Numbered from the stretch's first letter, positions 7,600-16,194 are shown. The stretch: 64,000 nt of DNA from Hymenobacter negativus (GCF_017571495.1 NZ_JAGETZ010000010.1:62001-126000), one strand, 5' to 3'. The notes: generated from the letters alone by a model not told the origin. Numbers and translations: made by a program.

Positions 7600-9084
7600 C
7601 TACGCCAGCTTCCAGACCCGCAGCTTGCCATCATAGGAAGCACTGAATAGCTGGCTGCTGGCGGGCACCCAGGAAAGCGCCTGCACAAAATCGTTATGGT
7701 GCATTTCCTGCTCGCAATGACCAGAGGATAGTTGCCAAATCTTAACCTTGCTGTCTTCTCCGCCGCTGGCCAACCGGCCGTTGCCAAGCCATGCCAGGGT
7801 GCGCACAATTCCTCGGTGTGCGGTAAATCGTTGTTGCAACGTCCAGTGCGCGTAGTCGGCGCTGGCTTGTCGTACCTCAATGCAGCCGGCACAATCGCCG
7901 CTAATCAACAGCCGTTGCGTTGGCTCGAATAGCAGTGCATGCACTGGGGGCTGGTTGCGGGAAATAATTCCCAATGCCAATCCTTGGTGCCAGTCCCAGA
8001 GCCGAAGCGTCCCGTCCTCGGAAGATGACAGTAGGCGCCCGTGCGGCAGGGGCGTCACCTGCCACACCCAATCGGTATGGCCGGTTAGCGTGTGTTGCAC
8101 GTTGCCGTACACGTCGCTCACCTTTATGGTTTTATCCGCCGCACTGCTGGCAAATAAATTATCGGTCAGGGCGACCACGGCCAACACGGTGGCGGCGTGA
8201 ATGGTTAGCGTCCGCACCAGCGCTAGTGCGCCCCTTTGCTGCTCCCATACCTTGATGGTTGTGTCGCGCGAGCCCGATAACAAGATGGTGGCGGAAAGCG
8301 GGCAGAGGCTCAGCACGGAGTTCTGGTGGCCGTGTAGCTGCTGCTGCAACTGCCCGTTTCGGTCCCAGACTTTGATGACTTTATCACGGCCGGCACTTAC
8401 CACAGCCGTTCCAAATGGCACCACCTGCCAGATGTAGCCCAGGTGTCCCGGCGCAAAAGGTTCAGCGTCTGCTGGCTGGTGAGCCGGTGCGGTTTCGTAC
8501 AGAATATCGCTGCGCAGCACAAATTTCTCGCCGCTGCCCAACTGCTCGCCCTCGTGCCAGATGCGGTGGTCGAAGACAATGAGGTCGCCGCGGGCGGGCT
8601 GATACTCGGCCCAAACAGTGGGGTCGTCCTTGGTGCGGTAAAACAATGTGCGCCCGCCGCTGAACTCGCGGGCATCGTTCAGGTAAATCATGAACGTAAG
8701 CCGCGACTGCACCGTGGCCGACTGGTGGTGCACGCCATCGAGGTGGCGGTGAAAGTATTGGCCCGCCGCATAGCGACAGAAACGGAGCCGGGAATTGAGC
8801 ATGCGGAGGTACCACGGAGCGGCGGCGGGCTCGTCGGCGGGCAGCTCCAGGGGCAGCACCGGCCGAATGGCTGCGAACAGCTGTTCGGCCAGCTGCTCAT
8901 CGTCTACAACCAGTCGCTCGTTGTTGCGGTAGTAGGTGGGATAGTGGGTGCCAGCCCCCTGAAAACCAACTTTAACAGCACTTTCCAGCAGCTCTGCGCA
9001 CTTGGCAGGAGAGAACGCACCGGGCACCACAAAACAACGCAGGTCGCTGTCGGGTAACAGATGAACAACCGGGCTTGGAAGCAT
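7600..9084 (-). CDS. 2-oxoglutarate/Fe(II) oxygenase fused to a seven-bladed WD40 propeller
   Basis: A 494-residue protein; ATG at 9084 is preferred over an in-frame TTG two codons upstream. Residues 1 to ~200 are a prolyl-4-hydroxylase-like dioxygenase domain: FHRHLDG supplies the HxD iron ligands (about 114 and 116), DHRIWHEG the distal His (~177), and FVLRSDILYE the 2-oxoglutarate-binding Arg (~191). The C-terminal ~280 residues contain seven WD40-type repeats, with blade ends IKVWDRNG, IKVWEQQ, IKVSDVYG, LRLWDWHQ, IEVRQAS, VKIWQLSSG and LRVWKLA. Blades 3 and 5 are degenerate. There is no signal peptide, so it is cytoplasmic. The oxygenase probably hydroxylates a protein or small molecule recruited by the propeller; the substrate is unknown. 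It stands alone on the minus strand. Confidence 0.9.
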   Translation of the reverse strand: MLPSPVVHLLPDSDLRCFVVPGAFSPAKCAELLESAVKVGFQGAGTHYPTYYRNNERLVVDDEQLAEQLFAAIRPVLPLELPADEPAAAPWYLRMLNSRLRFCRYAAGQYFHRHLDGVHHQSATVQSRLTFMIYLNDAREFSGGRTLFYRTKDDPTVWAEYQPARGDLIVFDHRIWHEGEQLGSGEKFVLRSDILYETAPAHQPADAEPFAPGHLGYIWQVVPFGTAVVSAGRDKVIKVWDRNGQLQQQLHGHQNSVLSLCPLSATILLSGSRDTTIKVWEQQRGALALVRTLTIHAATVLAVVALTDNLFASSAADKTIKVSDVYGNVQHTLTGHTDWVWQVTPLPHGRLLSSSEDGTLRLWDWHQGLALGIISRNQPPVHALLFEPTQRLLISGDCAGCIEVRQASADYAHWTLQQRFTAHRGIVRTLAWLGNGRLASGGEDSKVKIWQLSSGHCEQEMHHNDFVQALSWVPASSQLFSASYDGKLRVWKLA

Positions 9085-9418
9085 TCGCAAAAAAAGGAAT
9101 TAAAGGTCAGTTCCACCGCATAACAGCATTATCCGTTATTATGCTGCTGTAGTGGTCGGGCACAATGGCCTGCTACTTTGGCGACTTGCAAGGCCAAGTA
9201 GTCGGAGTTTTGAAATTAAGGTTATTGCCCTGCCATATGGCAGCTTTAATACGCGTTTTGCATGTGAGGAATGTTGTTGTCGAGCTATTCAGGACTTTCT
9301 GCAGCCATATCCTTTGGCTAAGCTCAGGCTACAGACAGACGTAGCAAGGGAGCATAGTGAACCTAGGCCGTTTCAGTATACATCTCACTATCTTCACAGC
9401 CTCAGCTTTCTATTATTC
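9085..9418. other. Divergent intergenic region, no gene seen
   Basis: This separates the minus-strand oxygenase-WD40 gene from the plus-strand gene at 9419. The only structure noted is a 6-bp inverted repeat, CAGCAT (9124-9129) and ATGCTG (9141-9146), just upstream of the oxygenase start. It could belong to its promoter but is too short to insist on. A frame open from 9152 runs into the next gene, but its first 89 residues look non-coding. Confidence 0.4.
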
Positions 9419-9871
9419 ATGGGCTACACCATTCGTGCACTTGTCGGCTCGGCAACGGACCTCCTTCCTTTCACTAGTGCTTATCCGCAGGCAGTGTGCG
9501 TCGCACTGGGGTCGGGGTTGTCACTCATTCCCCTCACCGATGACTTGTTCGATACGCTAATGCCGGGCGAACCTTCTGAGGACTTCGCTCCCTTCTACTT
9601 TTTAACACCCCAGTTGGAGGCGCGGCTATTGCACTACATTGGCAAGGCCTGCATCGGATACCTTGAAGCGGAATATTTCGGGGGCGTTGGCGAGCAGGCT
9701 GCCGTGCTCTGGAACGAGGGGCATCGGGAGATGGTGCGGGGGCCACAGTATGGCGCCATTAACGCGGTATTGGCACGGCTTGGCATCCAGCCAGCTTCTT
9801 CAGACCATGACGAGTTTGATACTGCGGGCTTCGGCCAGCGCCGGCATACCGAGGACTGGTTATTGGGGTGA
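9419..9871 (+). CDS. Conserved hypothetical protein (ends DEFD...RHTEDW)
   Basis: A 150-residue soluble protein from ATG 9419. It has a GSGLSLIPLTDDLFDTL segment, then YLEAEYFGGVGEQAAVLW, GAINAVLARLG and a charged end DEFDTAGFGQRRHTEDWLLG. I recognise this pattern from a widespread conserved-hypothetical family in Bacteroidota, actinomycetes and cyanobacteria, often among small immunity-like genes, but I know no function for it. No signal peptide, membrane segment or catalytic motif is visible. The ATG is chosen because similarity to that family seems to begin at MGYTIRALVG. Confidence 0.65.
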   Translation: MGYTIRALVGSATDLLPFTSAYPQAVCVALGSGLSLIPLTDDLFDTLMPGEPSEDFAPFYFLTPQLEARLLHYIGKACIGYLEAEYFGGVGEQAAVLWNEGHREMVRGPQYGAINAVLARLGIQPASSDHDEFDTAGFGQRRHTEDWLLG

Positions 9872-9980
9872 GCACTCGTCCGGCGTGGCTTGTTAGAAGA
9901 TGTTCCCTTTGCTGTTCAGCCCCACTCGCTAGGGCCGGATTGCCAAGCAAGTTCAGCTCGTGGCATGCTTGAATAAGGGA

Positions 9981-10181
9981 CTACCACAAGCTGTCGACTG
10001 AGCAGATTATGGTGCCGGACCACACCACCACGCTCACCAGTACAAGTGCTACTGTCAGTAGAGCATGCCGTAGGGTCTGGCGCCACAATCCAATGGGCAG
10101 GAACGTACCGCGCGCTAGCAAGGCACTTCCTGCCAACCCCAAAGCCAAAACCCACAGTAAGAGAATCGGTAGCAGAAACAT
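9981..10181 (-). CDS. Small putative membrane protein, unknown
   Basis: A 66-residue frame from ATG 10181. Two hydrophobic segments (MFLLPILLLWVLALGLAG and ALLTVALVLVSVVVWSG) are separated by a short basic turn, giving a two-helix inner-membrane hairpin. I do not recognise it. The alternative frame on the same strand (9916-10197) is Ser/Thr/Cys-rich and non-protein-like. The gene may be real but its small size leaves doubt. Confidence 0.4.
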   Translation of the reverse strand: MFLLPILLLWVLALGLAGSALLARGTFLPIGLWRQTLRHALLTVALVLVSVVVWSGTIICSVDSLW

Positions 10182-10257
10182 CGACGCAAGCTACCAAAAA
10201 ACTGGGTGCAATTGTGGCGCATAATCTGCTGATTCACGGCCTTACCGTTAATCCCGA

Positions 10258-10479
10258 TTACTTATTTCGCCGGCTCATCCACCATATTCCGCCACCCAAC
10301 GCTAATAGTGCGCCGGCCACCAGCGCTGCCACGGTTACTGGAGGGCCGAAGGCTTTGCACGAACAGCTGGTGAATACCGGTTTGCCACCTATGTATAGCC
10401 GGCGGCGGCAGAAGGCACAAGGGACCAGATTGGGGTCAATTTGGCCGGGGAGGGGCCGTGGTTGGGCTGGGGAAATCAT
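10258..10479 (-). CDS. Small putative membrane protein with Cys-rich N-terminus, unknown
   Basis: A 73-residue frame from ATG 10479. The N-terminal half has four Cys in two CxxC/CxC pairs (PCAFCRR and SCSCKAF), which could bind a metal. The C-terminal half is a single membrane span (VAALVAGALLALGGGIWW) closed by a basic tail, MSRRNK. No family is recognised. Together with the gene at 9981 it may be a pair of small membrane genes on the minus strand. Confidence 0.35.
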   Translation of the reverse strand: MISPAQPRPLPGQIDPNLVPCAFCRRRLYIGGKPVFTSCSCKAFGPPVTVAALVAGALLALGGGIWWMSRRNK

Positions 10480-10532
10480 ATGGCAACTAAATAATGGATG
10501 TTGTAACACGAGCAGCTACTGGTAAATACGGG

Positions 10533-10889
10533 ATGGCGAGCAAAGTAACCCGGCTATCTGCCTGGTTCCAATCCGCGAACGTGGCTTGCGGCGCGCTGCT
10601 CAACGTGTTGGAGCGTCATCCGTAGGTGGATTTTGGCACGCCCGGGCAGCTTGTGTACGCCGTCGAGCGCTACCGTGGCCACTACGAAGAACAACTGGTG
10701 GCCTCACTGGACTACCGGCCAACTTTCACAACGGTTTGGCTGCTCAATCGGCTGATAAACGCCGCCAGTGGTTCTGAAATAGGGAAGTTGCTTAACAAGA
10801 TGGGCCGGTTAATGAGCCATTGGTTAGCGGGCCAACAGGGCGGTGCCCCGGCCGAAGACTTTTATCTGTTGCAGACCCGAAAAGAATAG
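10533..10889 (+). pseudogene. Immunity-like small protein gene interrupted by an in-frame amber codon
   Basis: From ATG 10533 the frame reads 30 codons ending LLNVLERHP, meets TAG at 10623-10625, and continues in the same frame as VDFGTPGQLVYAVERY...PTFTTVWLLNRLIN to a normal stop at 10887-10889. The join ERHP-stop-VDFGTPG is seamless as protein. The second part matches a motif I know from small immunity-like proteins (DFGTPG-LVH, then PT-TVW-LNRI-N). One base change in a CAG, GAG or AAG codon would explain it. Either the gene is dead, or a GTG at 10626 gives an 87-residue N-truncated product. The full length would be 118 residues. Confidence 0.7.
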
Positions 10890-11016
10890 GATTGCCTGAG
10901 GCGCGAAGAAGTTGGTGGGTAACAAGCGTGTTGCATTTTGCTGTCTTGCGATTATTCTCTCTGGATAACGTGCGGGTGGCTGGCCTTACAGTTCTCGGCG
11001 CACGTACTTAGCAAGG

Positions 11017-11295
11017 ATGGAGCGGATAATTCACAAATTGTTACTTGCCTGGCTGCTACTGCTAGGGGCCTTGCTGCTCACGCAAATGCTGCCGCTGCCC
11101 GGCGGGGCCCAGCTTGGCTATGGACTCGTTTGGGTAGTAGCGCTCACTAGCCCGTTCGTTGCCTTACTGGTGCTCTGCGTGTTGGGGTTTAGGGTACGCG
11201 AGTTGCTGCACCGGCTGCGTGTATTGCGGCGCGCGGCCAGGTGGAAATGGAATAAGCGGCCTCCGGACTGGCTGGGAGAGGAATGGAGCGATTGA
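11017..11295 (+). CDS. Small membrane protein, unknown
   Basis: A 92-residue frame from ATG 11017, preceded by an AAGG run. Two hydrophobic helices (HKLLLAWLLLLGALLL and VVALTSPFVALLVLCVLG) are followed by a strongly basic, probably cytoplasmic tail (RVRELLHRLRVLRRAARWKWNK) that ends in PPDWLGEEWSD. The positive-inside rule fits both termini in the cytoplasm. No family is recognised. It follows the amber-interrupted gene and may belong to the same accessory cluster. Confidence 0.5.
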   Translation: MERIIHKLLLAWLLLLGALLLTQMLPLPGGAQLGYGLVWVVALTSPFVALLVLCVLGFRVRELLHRLRVLRRAARWKWNKRPPDWLGEEWSD

Positions 11296-11403
11296 CCGAG
11301 GTAAGGGCGCGGTTCAACGCAGTGGGCTGGTCTGGCCAAAAGGGACCAATGAGCTGTAGTAAGTGCTGCTGCGGATTCTATTAAAAGCCGGGTCTGTGTA
11401 CAC

Positions 11404-12078
11404 TTAGCTACCGCTGTTGCCTTTAAGGGAAGCTAACCGGTCCAAATGGTCGAAGGTAGCGGTGAGTATGCCGGAATCCACGGCTGCGCTTACCGAGTCG
11501 GAGGTTTTGGTTACCGCGTATCCTTTCTGGGTGAGGTAGTGGATAAAGGCCGGCCGGTGGCGCAACTCGAACACGGAGATGACCTGAGAAAAAGTGGATG
11601 GAATGCGGGCGAAGTCATTTTTAGGTACTTGGTCAACTTGCTCGCTTTTGATGGTAAGCACCAGCGTGCCCTGGCCATAATCGGCCAGGTAATAGCCGCT
11701 GGCCCCAAACATCCCCGAAGCAATGGCCCCAATAGCGTGCAGGTCTTGTGTGGTTGCGTCAAATTCATCGGTCGTGAGCAACTCGATGCCGTGTTGCTCG
11801 CCGTAAGCTCGAAGCTGCTCGGCTTGGCTTAGCAGCTGGACAGGCCAGTCAGATTCTGCCTTGACCCAGGCCCACCGCCACGTTTCGGAGACGTGCGAAA
11901 ACGTGCCCAGCGCTTGTAGCGGAAACACCAATCCGGGGCCGAAGGAGATAGTGCCAGCGTCCATGTCGGCATTCCAGTCCTTGTCGCCGATAACCTCGTA
12001 CAGGTTGGTTTGCCGGTCGTAGGCCAAGGCAGCGTAGCGTTCCAGTAGCTTTTGCTCGGTGCGGGGTTGGGGCGGCAT
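11404..12078 (-). CDS. DUF6882-like hypothetical protein
   Basis: A 224-residue soluble protein from ATG 12078. The segment NADMDAGTISFGPGLVFPLQALGTFSHVSETWRWAW is the hallmark I associate with DUF6882: acidic residue/Gly/Phe block, then LG-FS, then S-TWRWAW. A helical middle (LRAYGEQHGIELLTTDEF) and a beta-rich end follow. The C-terminal third (LRHRPAFIHYLTQKGYAVTKT...ATFDHL) may be a second small domain. The family is uncharacterised and often lies among polymorphic-toxin immunity genes. The name is from memory, so treat it as likely rather than certain. Confidence 0.65.
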   Translation of the reverse strand: MPPQPRTEQKLLERYAALAYDRQTNLYEVIGDKDWNADMDAGTISFGPGLVFPLQALGTFSHVSETWRWAWVKAESDWPVQLLSQAEQLRAYGEQHGIELLTTDEFDATTQDLHAIGAIASGMFGASGYYLADYGQGTLVLTIKSEQVDQVPKNDFARIPSTFSQVISVFELRHRPAFIHYLTQKGYAVTKTSDSVSAAVDSGILTATFDHLDRLASLKGNSGS

Positions 12079-12312
12079 ATAGATGGGGAAAGCTAAGAAT
12101 GAAGATTTCAGAAATTCTGTGGGAAATGACCAGTATTTCTTTCAGGCTTTACCAGGTAACTTTTGGTAAGGTTACTGGCTCGCCAACGTAGGCGAGGTAG
12201 AGAGTGTGCCGGGGTTGGGTCGGGGACGCTTCCGGACCGGCCGCCCTGCTTAAGTAGATGCCTTGTGGCTACCTGTACCCAAGGGGGGGCTGGAGAGCCC
12301 CTCCCGCCGTCG

Positions 12313-13055
12313 CTACTGCTTGAGCAGCTTCACCTGGCAAGGCTGGCCGTCAGGCGTAGCAAGTGCAGCCCAGCGGGTAGACTAGTCAGCTCGGGCACGG
12401 CAAGGGTGCCGGGGCTGGCGGGGGCGCTCACGGGCCGCTGCCGTAACTGCCGTCCCGTAGTTTCGGCCAGGGTCAGGTCGGCCGCAGTGAGGGGCGTGGC
12501 CAGCAAGAAGTACAGGAGCAGCAGTCCTTCTTGCAGAGGTACTGGCGCAGCCAACAATTGGCTGGGTATTGGCCATTCTACCTCGAAGGCTACGAGGCGT
12601 ACCGGCGAGTGCTGAGCGGAGCCATTGGTATCTACCTGCCGCAGCCGGTGGTAAGCACTAATGGCCCCGCATGTAACCACATCGTCGTAGCCATAGCTAC
12701 GGGCCCATACGCTGCTGCCGGCCCCGGCCACAAAGCTCAGCGCCTCAAAAGCAATCCCATTCAGACTCCGCTCCACCCAGAAACCCGCGTTGCGCACCTC
12801 ACTAGCCGTTGTCCAAGTCATGTGCGCGGAGCAAGGCGCTGACCGGCAGCGGGGCTAATTCAGGGTTGACGGCCAGCGGCGGGGGCGTGCCGGCAAACTG
12901 ACCCAGTTGGCTGTATTGGTTGTTGCCCCAAGCCCAGAGCGTGCCGTAGGCGTTAATGCTAACCTAGTGGCTGGGACTAGCCGCCAAGCGGCCTGCCCCA
13001 GCCGGGCCTGCCAGCCCCCACAGCAACAGGCTCAATATTATTAAGATAGGCTCAA
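12313..13055 (-). pseudogene. Decayed RCC1-repeat / T9SS-sorted surface protein gene
   Basis: Read on the minus strand: a hydrophobic signal-like start (LSLLLWGLAGPAGAG) near 13030, then ASPSH, an in-frame TAG, and NAYGTLWAWGNNQYSQLG, which is one clear RCC1 blade. Only one blade remains. The frame then reaches LPVSALLRAH and shifts to MTWTTASEVRNAGFWVERSLNG, the usual domain ahead of a T9SS tail, continuing through YHRLRQVDTNGSAQHSPV and LTLAETTGRQLRQ to LPAGLHLLRL. A second frameshift is needed to read the proper end, TPDGQPCQVKLLKQ, before TAG at 12313-12315. A stop, at least two frameshifts and loss of most RCC1 repeats show a dead gene. Confidence 0.8.
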
Positions 13056-13100
13056 TGCACCACCTGAGGAGCAGGCGTGGTAAGTTGTGCTGATAAGTGG

Positions 13101-14003
13101 TCAGCCAACGCTAAATGGTAGGTGTACCCGGTCGAGAATACGACGTAGCTCTTGTTGGTCAATAGCCGATAAGGGCTGTAGTGGGGCACGTAGCTGTCCC
13201 GCTTCCTGGCCTAATATTTCCAACCCAGCCTTAATGGCGCGGGGCAGGCCTTTGACTACAATGAACTGTAGTAGCTCAAATTGCTGGTAGAAAAGCTGGC
13301 GCGCTTCGGCCAAGTCCTGGCGCTGCACGGCTTCGTACAAGCCTAGGTTGAGTTCTGAAATGAGATTGGGGGCCGCCGTGCACCAGCCCGTAGCGCCGGC
13401 CGCGAAAGCAGCTAGAGCAAGCGGGTTGGAGCCGTTGTAGAAAGCCACGTCTTCGCCTAGCAGTTGGCGCAAGGCCTGCATGCGCTGCACGTCGCCGGTG
13501 CTTTCCTTAATCATGGTCACATTGGGGATTTCCAGCAGACGCTTGAGCAGCGCGGGTGACATATCGAGGCCGCCCGTGGCCGGGTTATTATAAGCCATGA
13601 TGGGCACAGATATAGCGCTAGCTACCCGGTCAAAATGCTGAAAAATTTCGTCGTCAGTGAGTTTCCAGTAGCTCATCGGAATGACCATCACCGCGGCCGC
13701 GCCGGCCTGCTCGGCAAAGCGGGCGTGGCGTATTACCCCGGCCGTAGTAAGGTGCGATACGCCGACCAGCACCGGTACGCGGCCATCCACTTGCTGCAGC
13801 GTGGCCTCGGTTACGGCGTCGCGCTCCTCATCGGTGAGGTAGGGTAGCACGCCGGTGCTGCCGAGTGGGGCAATGCCGTGCGAGCCATTAGCCACGAGGC
13901 GCTCGACGAGGTGGCGGTAAGTGGGCAGGTCCACCGCATTGTCGACGGTAAACGGGGTGATGGGGTAGGCAATGATGCCGTGAAAAGAGATGTTCGAGTT
14001 CAT
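13101..14003 (-). CDS. DapA/NanA-family (dihydrodipicolinate synthase-like) aldolase or lyase
   Basis: A 300-residue class I aldolase of the DHDPS/N-acetylneuraminate lyase family. PLGSTGVLPYLTDEER carries the GxxGE-like binding loop in a variant form, Tyr138 (AYNNP) is the proton relay and Lys166 (VTMIKEST) the Schiff-base lysine. This family splits or joins pyruvate and an aldehyde. The variant GSTG loop (not GTTGE) argues against the lysine-biosynthesis enzyme and for a catabolic aldolase or dehydratase. It lies 23 bases downstream of the cupin gene in one operon, divergent from a MocR regulator. The substrate is unknown. Confidence 0.85.
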   Translation of the reverse strand: MNSNISFHGIIAYPITPFTVDNAVDLPTYRHLVERLVANGSHGIAPLGSTGVLPYLTDEERDAVTEATLQQVDGRVPVLVGVSHLTTAGVIRHARFAEQAGAAAVMVIPMSYWKLTDDEIFQHFDRVASAISVPIMAYNNPATGGLDMSPALLKRLLEIPNVTMIKESTGDVQRMQALRQLLGEDVAFYNGSNPLALAAFAAGATGWCTAAPNLISELNLGLYEAVQRQDLAEARQLFYQQFELLQFIVVKGLPRAIKAGLEILGQEAGQLRAPLQPLSAIDQQELRRILDRVHLPFSVG

Positions 14004-14026
14004 TATAGAAGGGATAATTAGTTAGA

Positions 14027-14518
14027 TTACAGGTCACGGCCGCGCTCTTCGCGTAGGGCTACCCCTAGGTTCTGCAGCAGGGGGGCATTCTCGCAGGCGA
14101 TGTAGCGGGCGCCTACTGTTTCGCTGCGGTTGCCATGGTTGTGCCAGGCCCAGATGGGGATATAAATGGCATCGCCGGCCTTCCACTCCACCAGGCGGTC
14201 TTCAATCTGGGTGTAGCCCTCGCCTTCGATGACGTAAATCACGGTTTCGTAGGTGTGGCGGTGCTGGTTGGTGACTTGGCCCGGCAGGAGCCCGCCAATG
14301 GTCATGCTCAGGGCCACCGTGGGCAGGTCCACGAAGAAGACAGGGTGCTTGCGCTCGGTCGAGAAATGGTCGTGGGCGCCGGCTTGCTCTACATTAGCAT
14401 GGTGCAGCTTTTCGGGCATCCGCACTTCGGGCCGGGCGTAGGTGCGGTGGAAATCTGCGGATTGGAATTTGTCCTTGGCCGTAGTCTCGGCAGGGCTGTC
14501 AATGGCAGTAGTATTCAT
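14027..14518 (-). CDS. Cupin-domain protein
   Basis: A 163-residue protein from ATG 14518. A single cupin barrel covers about residues 65-150, with HRHTYETVIYVIEGEGY forming motif 1 (His, His, Glu) and GDAIYIPIWAWHNHGN forming motif 2. This is the metal site of small cupins, which can be isomerases, dioxygenases or sensors. The N-terminal ~45 residues are polar and probably flexible. It is the first gene of a two-gene operon with the DapA-like aldolase, and its start faces the MocR gene across 159 bases, the natural place for MocR control. Confidence 0.8.
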   Translation of the reverse strand: MNTTAIDSPAETTAKDKFQSADFHRTYARPEVRMPEKLHHANVEQAGAHDHFSTERKHPVFFVDLPTVALSMTIGGLLPGQVTNQHRHTYETVIYVIEGEGYTQIEDRLVEWKAGDAIYIPIWAWHNHGNRSETVGARYIACENAPLLQNLGVALREERGRDL

Positions 14519-14677
14519 AAAAAAGGAGGGGTGGGAGAGGGTGAAATCATTGGGCGGCGCTGGCGACCTCCTGTTTTGAGTCCCGGGTCAGGGCGGGTGC
14601 CAGCGTTTGACTCTGCAAAAGTGTTCGTAGTTTGGCCCCGTCAATTCATCCAGTTTATCTAAACGAGCGGGTCCAGT

Positions 14678-16171
14678 ATGCTACGTGCCTGGGATACCAA
14701 CTTTCATCCAACCTTCGCGGCGGGCCGTGCCGTGTACTTGCAAATCAGTGAGCTGATTGCCACCGAAATCCGCCGCGGGCGATTGCAGCCCGGTACGGCC
14801 TTACCTGGCACGCGGGAGATAGCTAAGCAGCTAGGGGTGAATCGGAAAACGGCAGTATTAGCCTATGAAGAGTTGTTGGCCCAGGGCTGGCTAGAGGCGC
14901 AAACTACCCGCGGTACCTTTGTGTCGAGCCAGCTGCCCGAGAGCACCCCAACGGCCTTTGCGCCCGCCGCAGGCAGGCCGGTAGAAGCGCCTGGTTTTCG
15001 GTGGCAGGACCCTTCCGAGCCAGAGCAACCACCCGTTGCCATACCTGGGGCGCTGGTGTTCAACGATGGCACCCCTGATGCCCGGCTCGCGCCCGTGGCC
15101 ACCCTAGCCAGCGCTTACCGGCGCGTGATGCAGGGCCGCGGCCGTCGCAACCAACTAGGTTACGATAACCCCTTAGGTAGCCTGCCGCTGCGCGAAGCCT
15201 TGTCGCGCATGCTCAACCAAGACCGCGGCCTGAGCACAACACCCGCTAGCATCTGCCTGACGCGAGGCACCCAAATGGCCTTGTACCTAACGGCCCGCCT
15301 GCTGCTACAGCCCGGCGACGTAGTGGCCGTGGAAAACCCTGGCTACCCCCCCGCCTGGCAAACCTTCCGTCTACTAGGGGCCGAGCTTGCCCCAGTGCGG
15401 GTAGACGAAGAAGGCCTGTGCGTAGACGAGTTGGAAGCGCTGTGCCAGCGCCGCCCGGTGCGCGCCCTGTACCTGACGCCGCACCACCAGTTCCCAACCA
15501 CCGTGACGCTACGCGCCGCGCGCCGCGTGCAGCTCCTGGCGCTGGCCGCCCGCTACGGCGTAGCCATCATCGAAGACGACTACGACCACGAGTTTCACTT
15601 TCACTACCAGCCCATGCTGCCGCTAGCCTCGGCCGACCCGCACGGCGTGGTCATCTACATCAGCTCGCTTTCCAAGCTAATTGCGCCGGCGCTACGGGTG
15701 GGTTACGTAACCGGTCCCGCGGCCTTCGTAGCGGCCCTAGGTCGCCTGCGCGCCCTCATTGACCGCCAAGGCGACACCGTGCTGGAACAGGCCGTAGCTG
15801 ACCTGATTGACGAAGGCGAAATTAAGCGGCATACGCGCCGGGCCCACGCCGAGTACCACACCCGCCGCGATGCCCTAGCCGATGCCCTGCGCCAGCTAGC
15901 AGGCAACTTCGTGGAGTTTGTGCTACCCGCCGGCGGCATGGCCCTGTGGGTGACCTTCCGGGAAGACGTGGACCTAGAGCTAGTAACCGAGGAGCTAGCG
16001 CGCCGCAAAGTAGTAATCACGCCCGGTAGCCGCTATTACCTTGAAGGACCAGCCGCCAATTCCGTACGGATGGGCTACGCCGCACTCACGCCTGCCGAGC
16101 TAGCTCATGCCGTAGAGCAGCTGGGTGCCGTGTTGCGCCAGCACACAAGCGGCGCGAAAAGCACTACCTAG
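14678..16171 (+). CDS. MocR/GntR-type regulator with aminotransferase-like PLP domain
   Basis: A 497-residue protein. Residues ~15-85 are a GntR winged helix (LQPGTALPGTREIAKQLGVNRKTAVLAYEEL). The rest is a class I aminotransferase-like fold with VENPGYPPAW, YLTPHHQFPT, IIEDDYDHEF and the PLP lysine at about residue 333 (SSLSKLIAPALRVGY). MocR regulators bind PLP and an amine or amino acid and usually control a divergent neighbour. Here that is the cupin/DapA-like operon. PdxR (pyridoxal synthesis) is the best-known member, but no pdxS/pdxT genes are nearby, so it should not be named pdxR. Confidence 0.88.
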   Translation: MLRAWDTNFHPTFAAGRAVYLQISELIATEIRRGRLQPGTALPGTREIAKQLGVNRKTAVLAYEELLAQGWLEAQTTRGTFVSSQLPESTPTAFAPAAGRPVEAPGFRWQDPSEPEQPPVAIPGALVFNDGTPDARLAPVATLASAYRRVMQGRGRRNQLGYDNPLGSLPLREALSRMLNQDRGLSTTPASICLTRGTQMALYLTARLLLQPGDVVAVENPGYPPAWQTFRLLGAELAPVRVDEEGLCVDELEALCQRRPVRALYLTPHHQFPTTVTLRAARRVQLLALAARYGVAIIEDDYDHEFHFHYQPMLPLASADPHGVVIYISSLSKLIAPALRVGYVTGPAAFVAALGRLRALIDRQGDTVLEQAVADLIDEGEIKRHTRRAHAEYHTRRDALADALRQLAGNFVEFVLPAGGMALWVTFREDVDLELVTEELARRKVVITPGSRYYLEGPAANSVRMGYAALTPAELAHAVEQLGAVLRQHTSGAKSTT

Positions 16172-16194
16172 GAGCAGTAAACGCGTACGCCGCG

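Noticed and set aside
12163..12615. 150-codon plus-strand frame
   Set aside because: It lies opposite the T9SS-type tail of the decayed RCC1 gene and has an Arg/Gly/Cys-rich composition without protein-like patterns.
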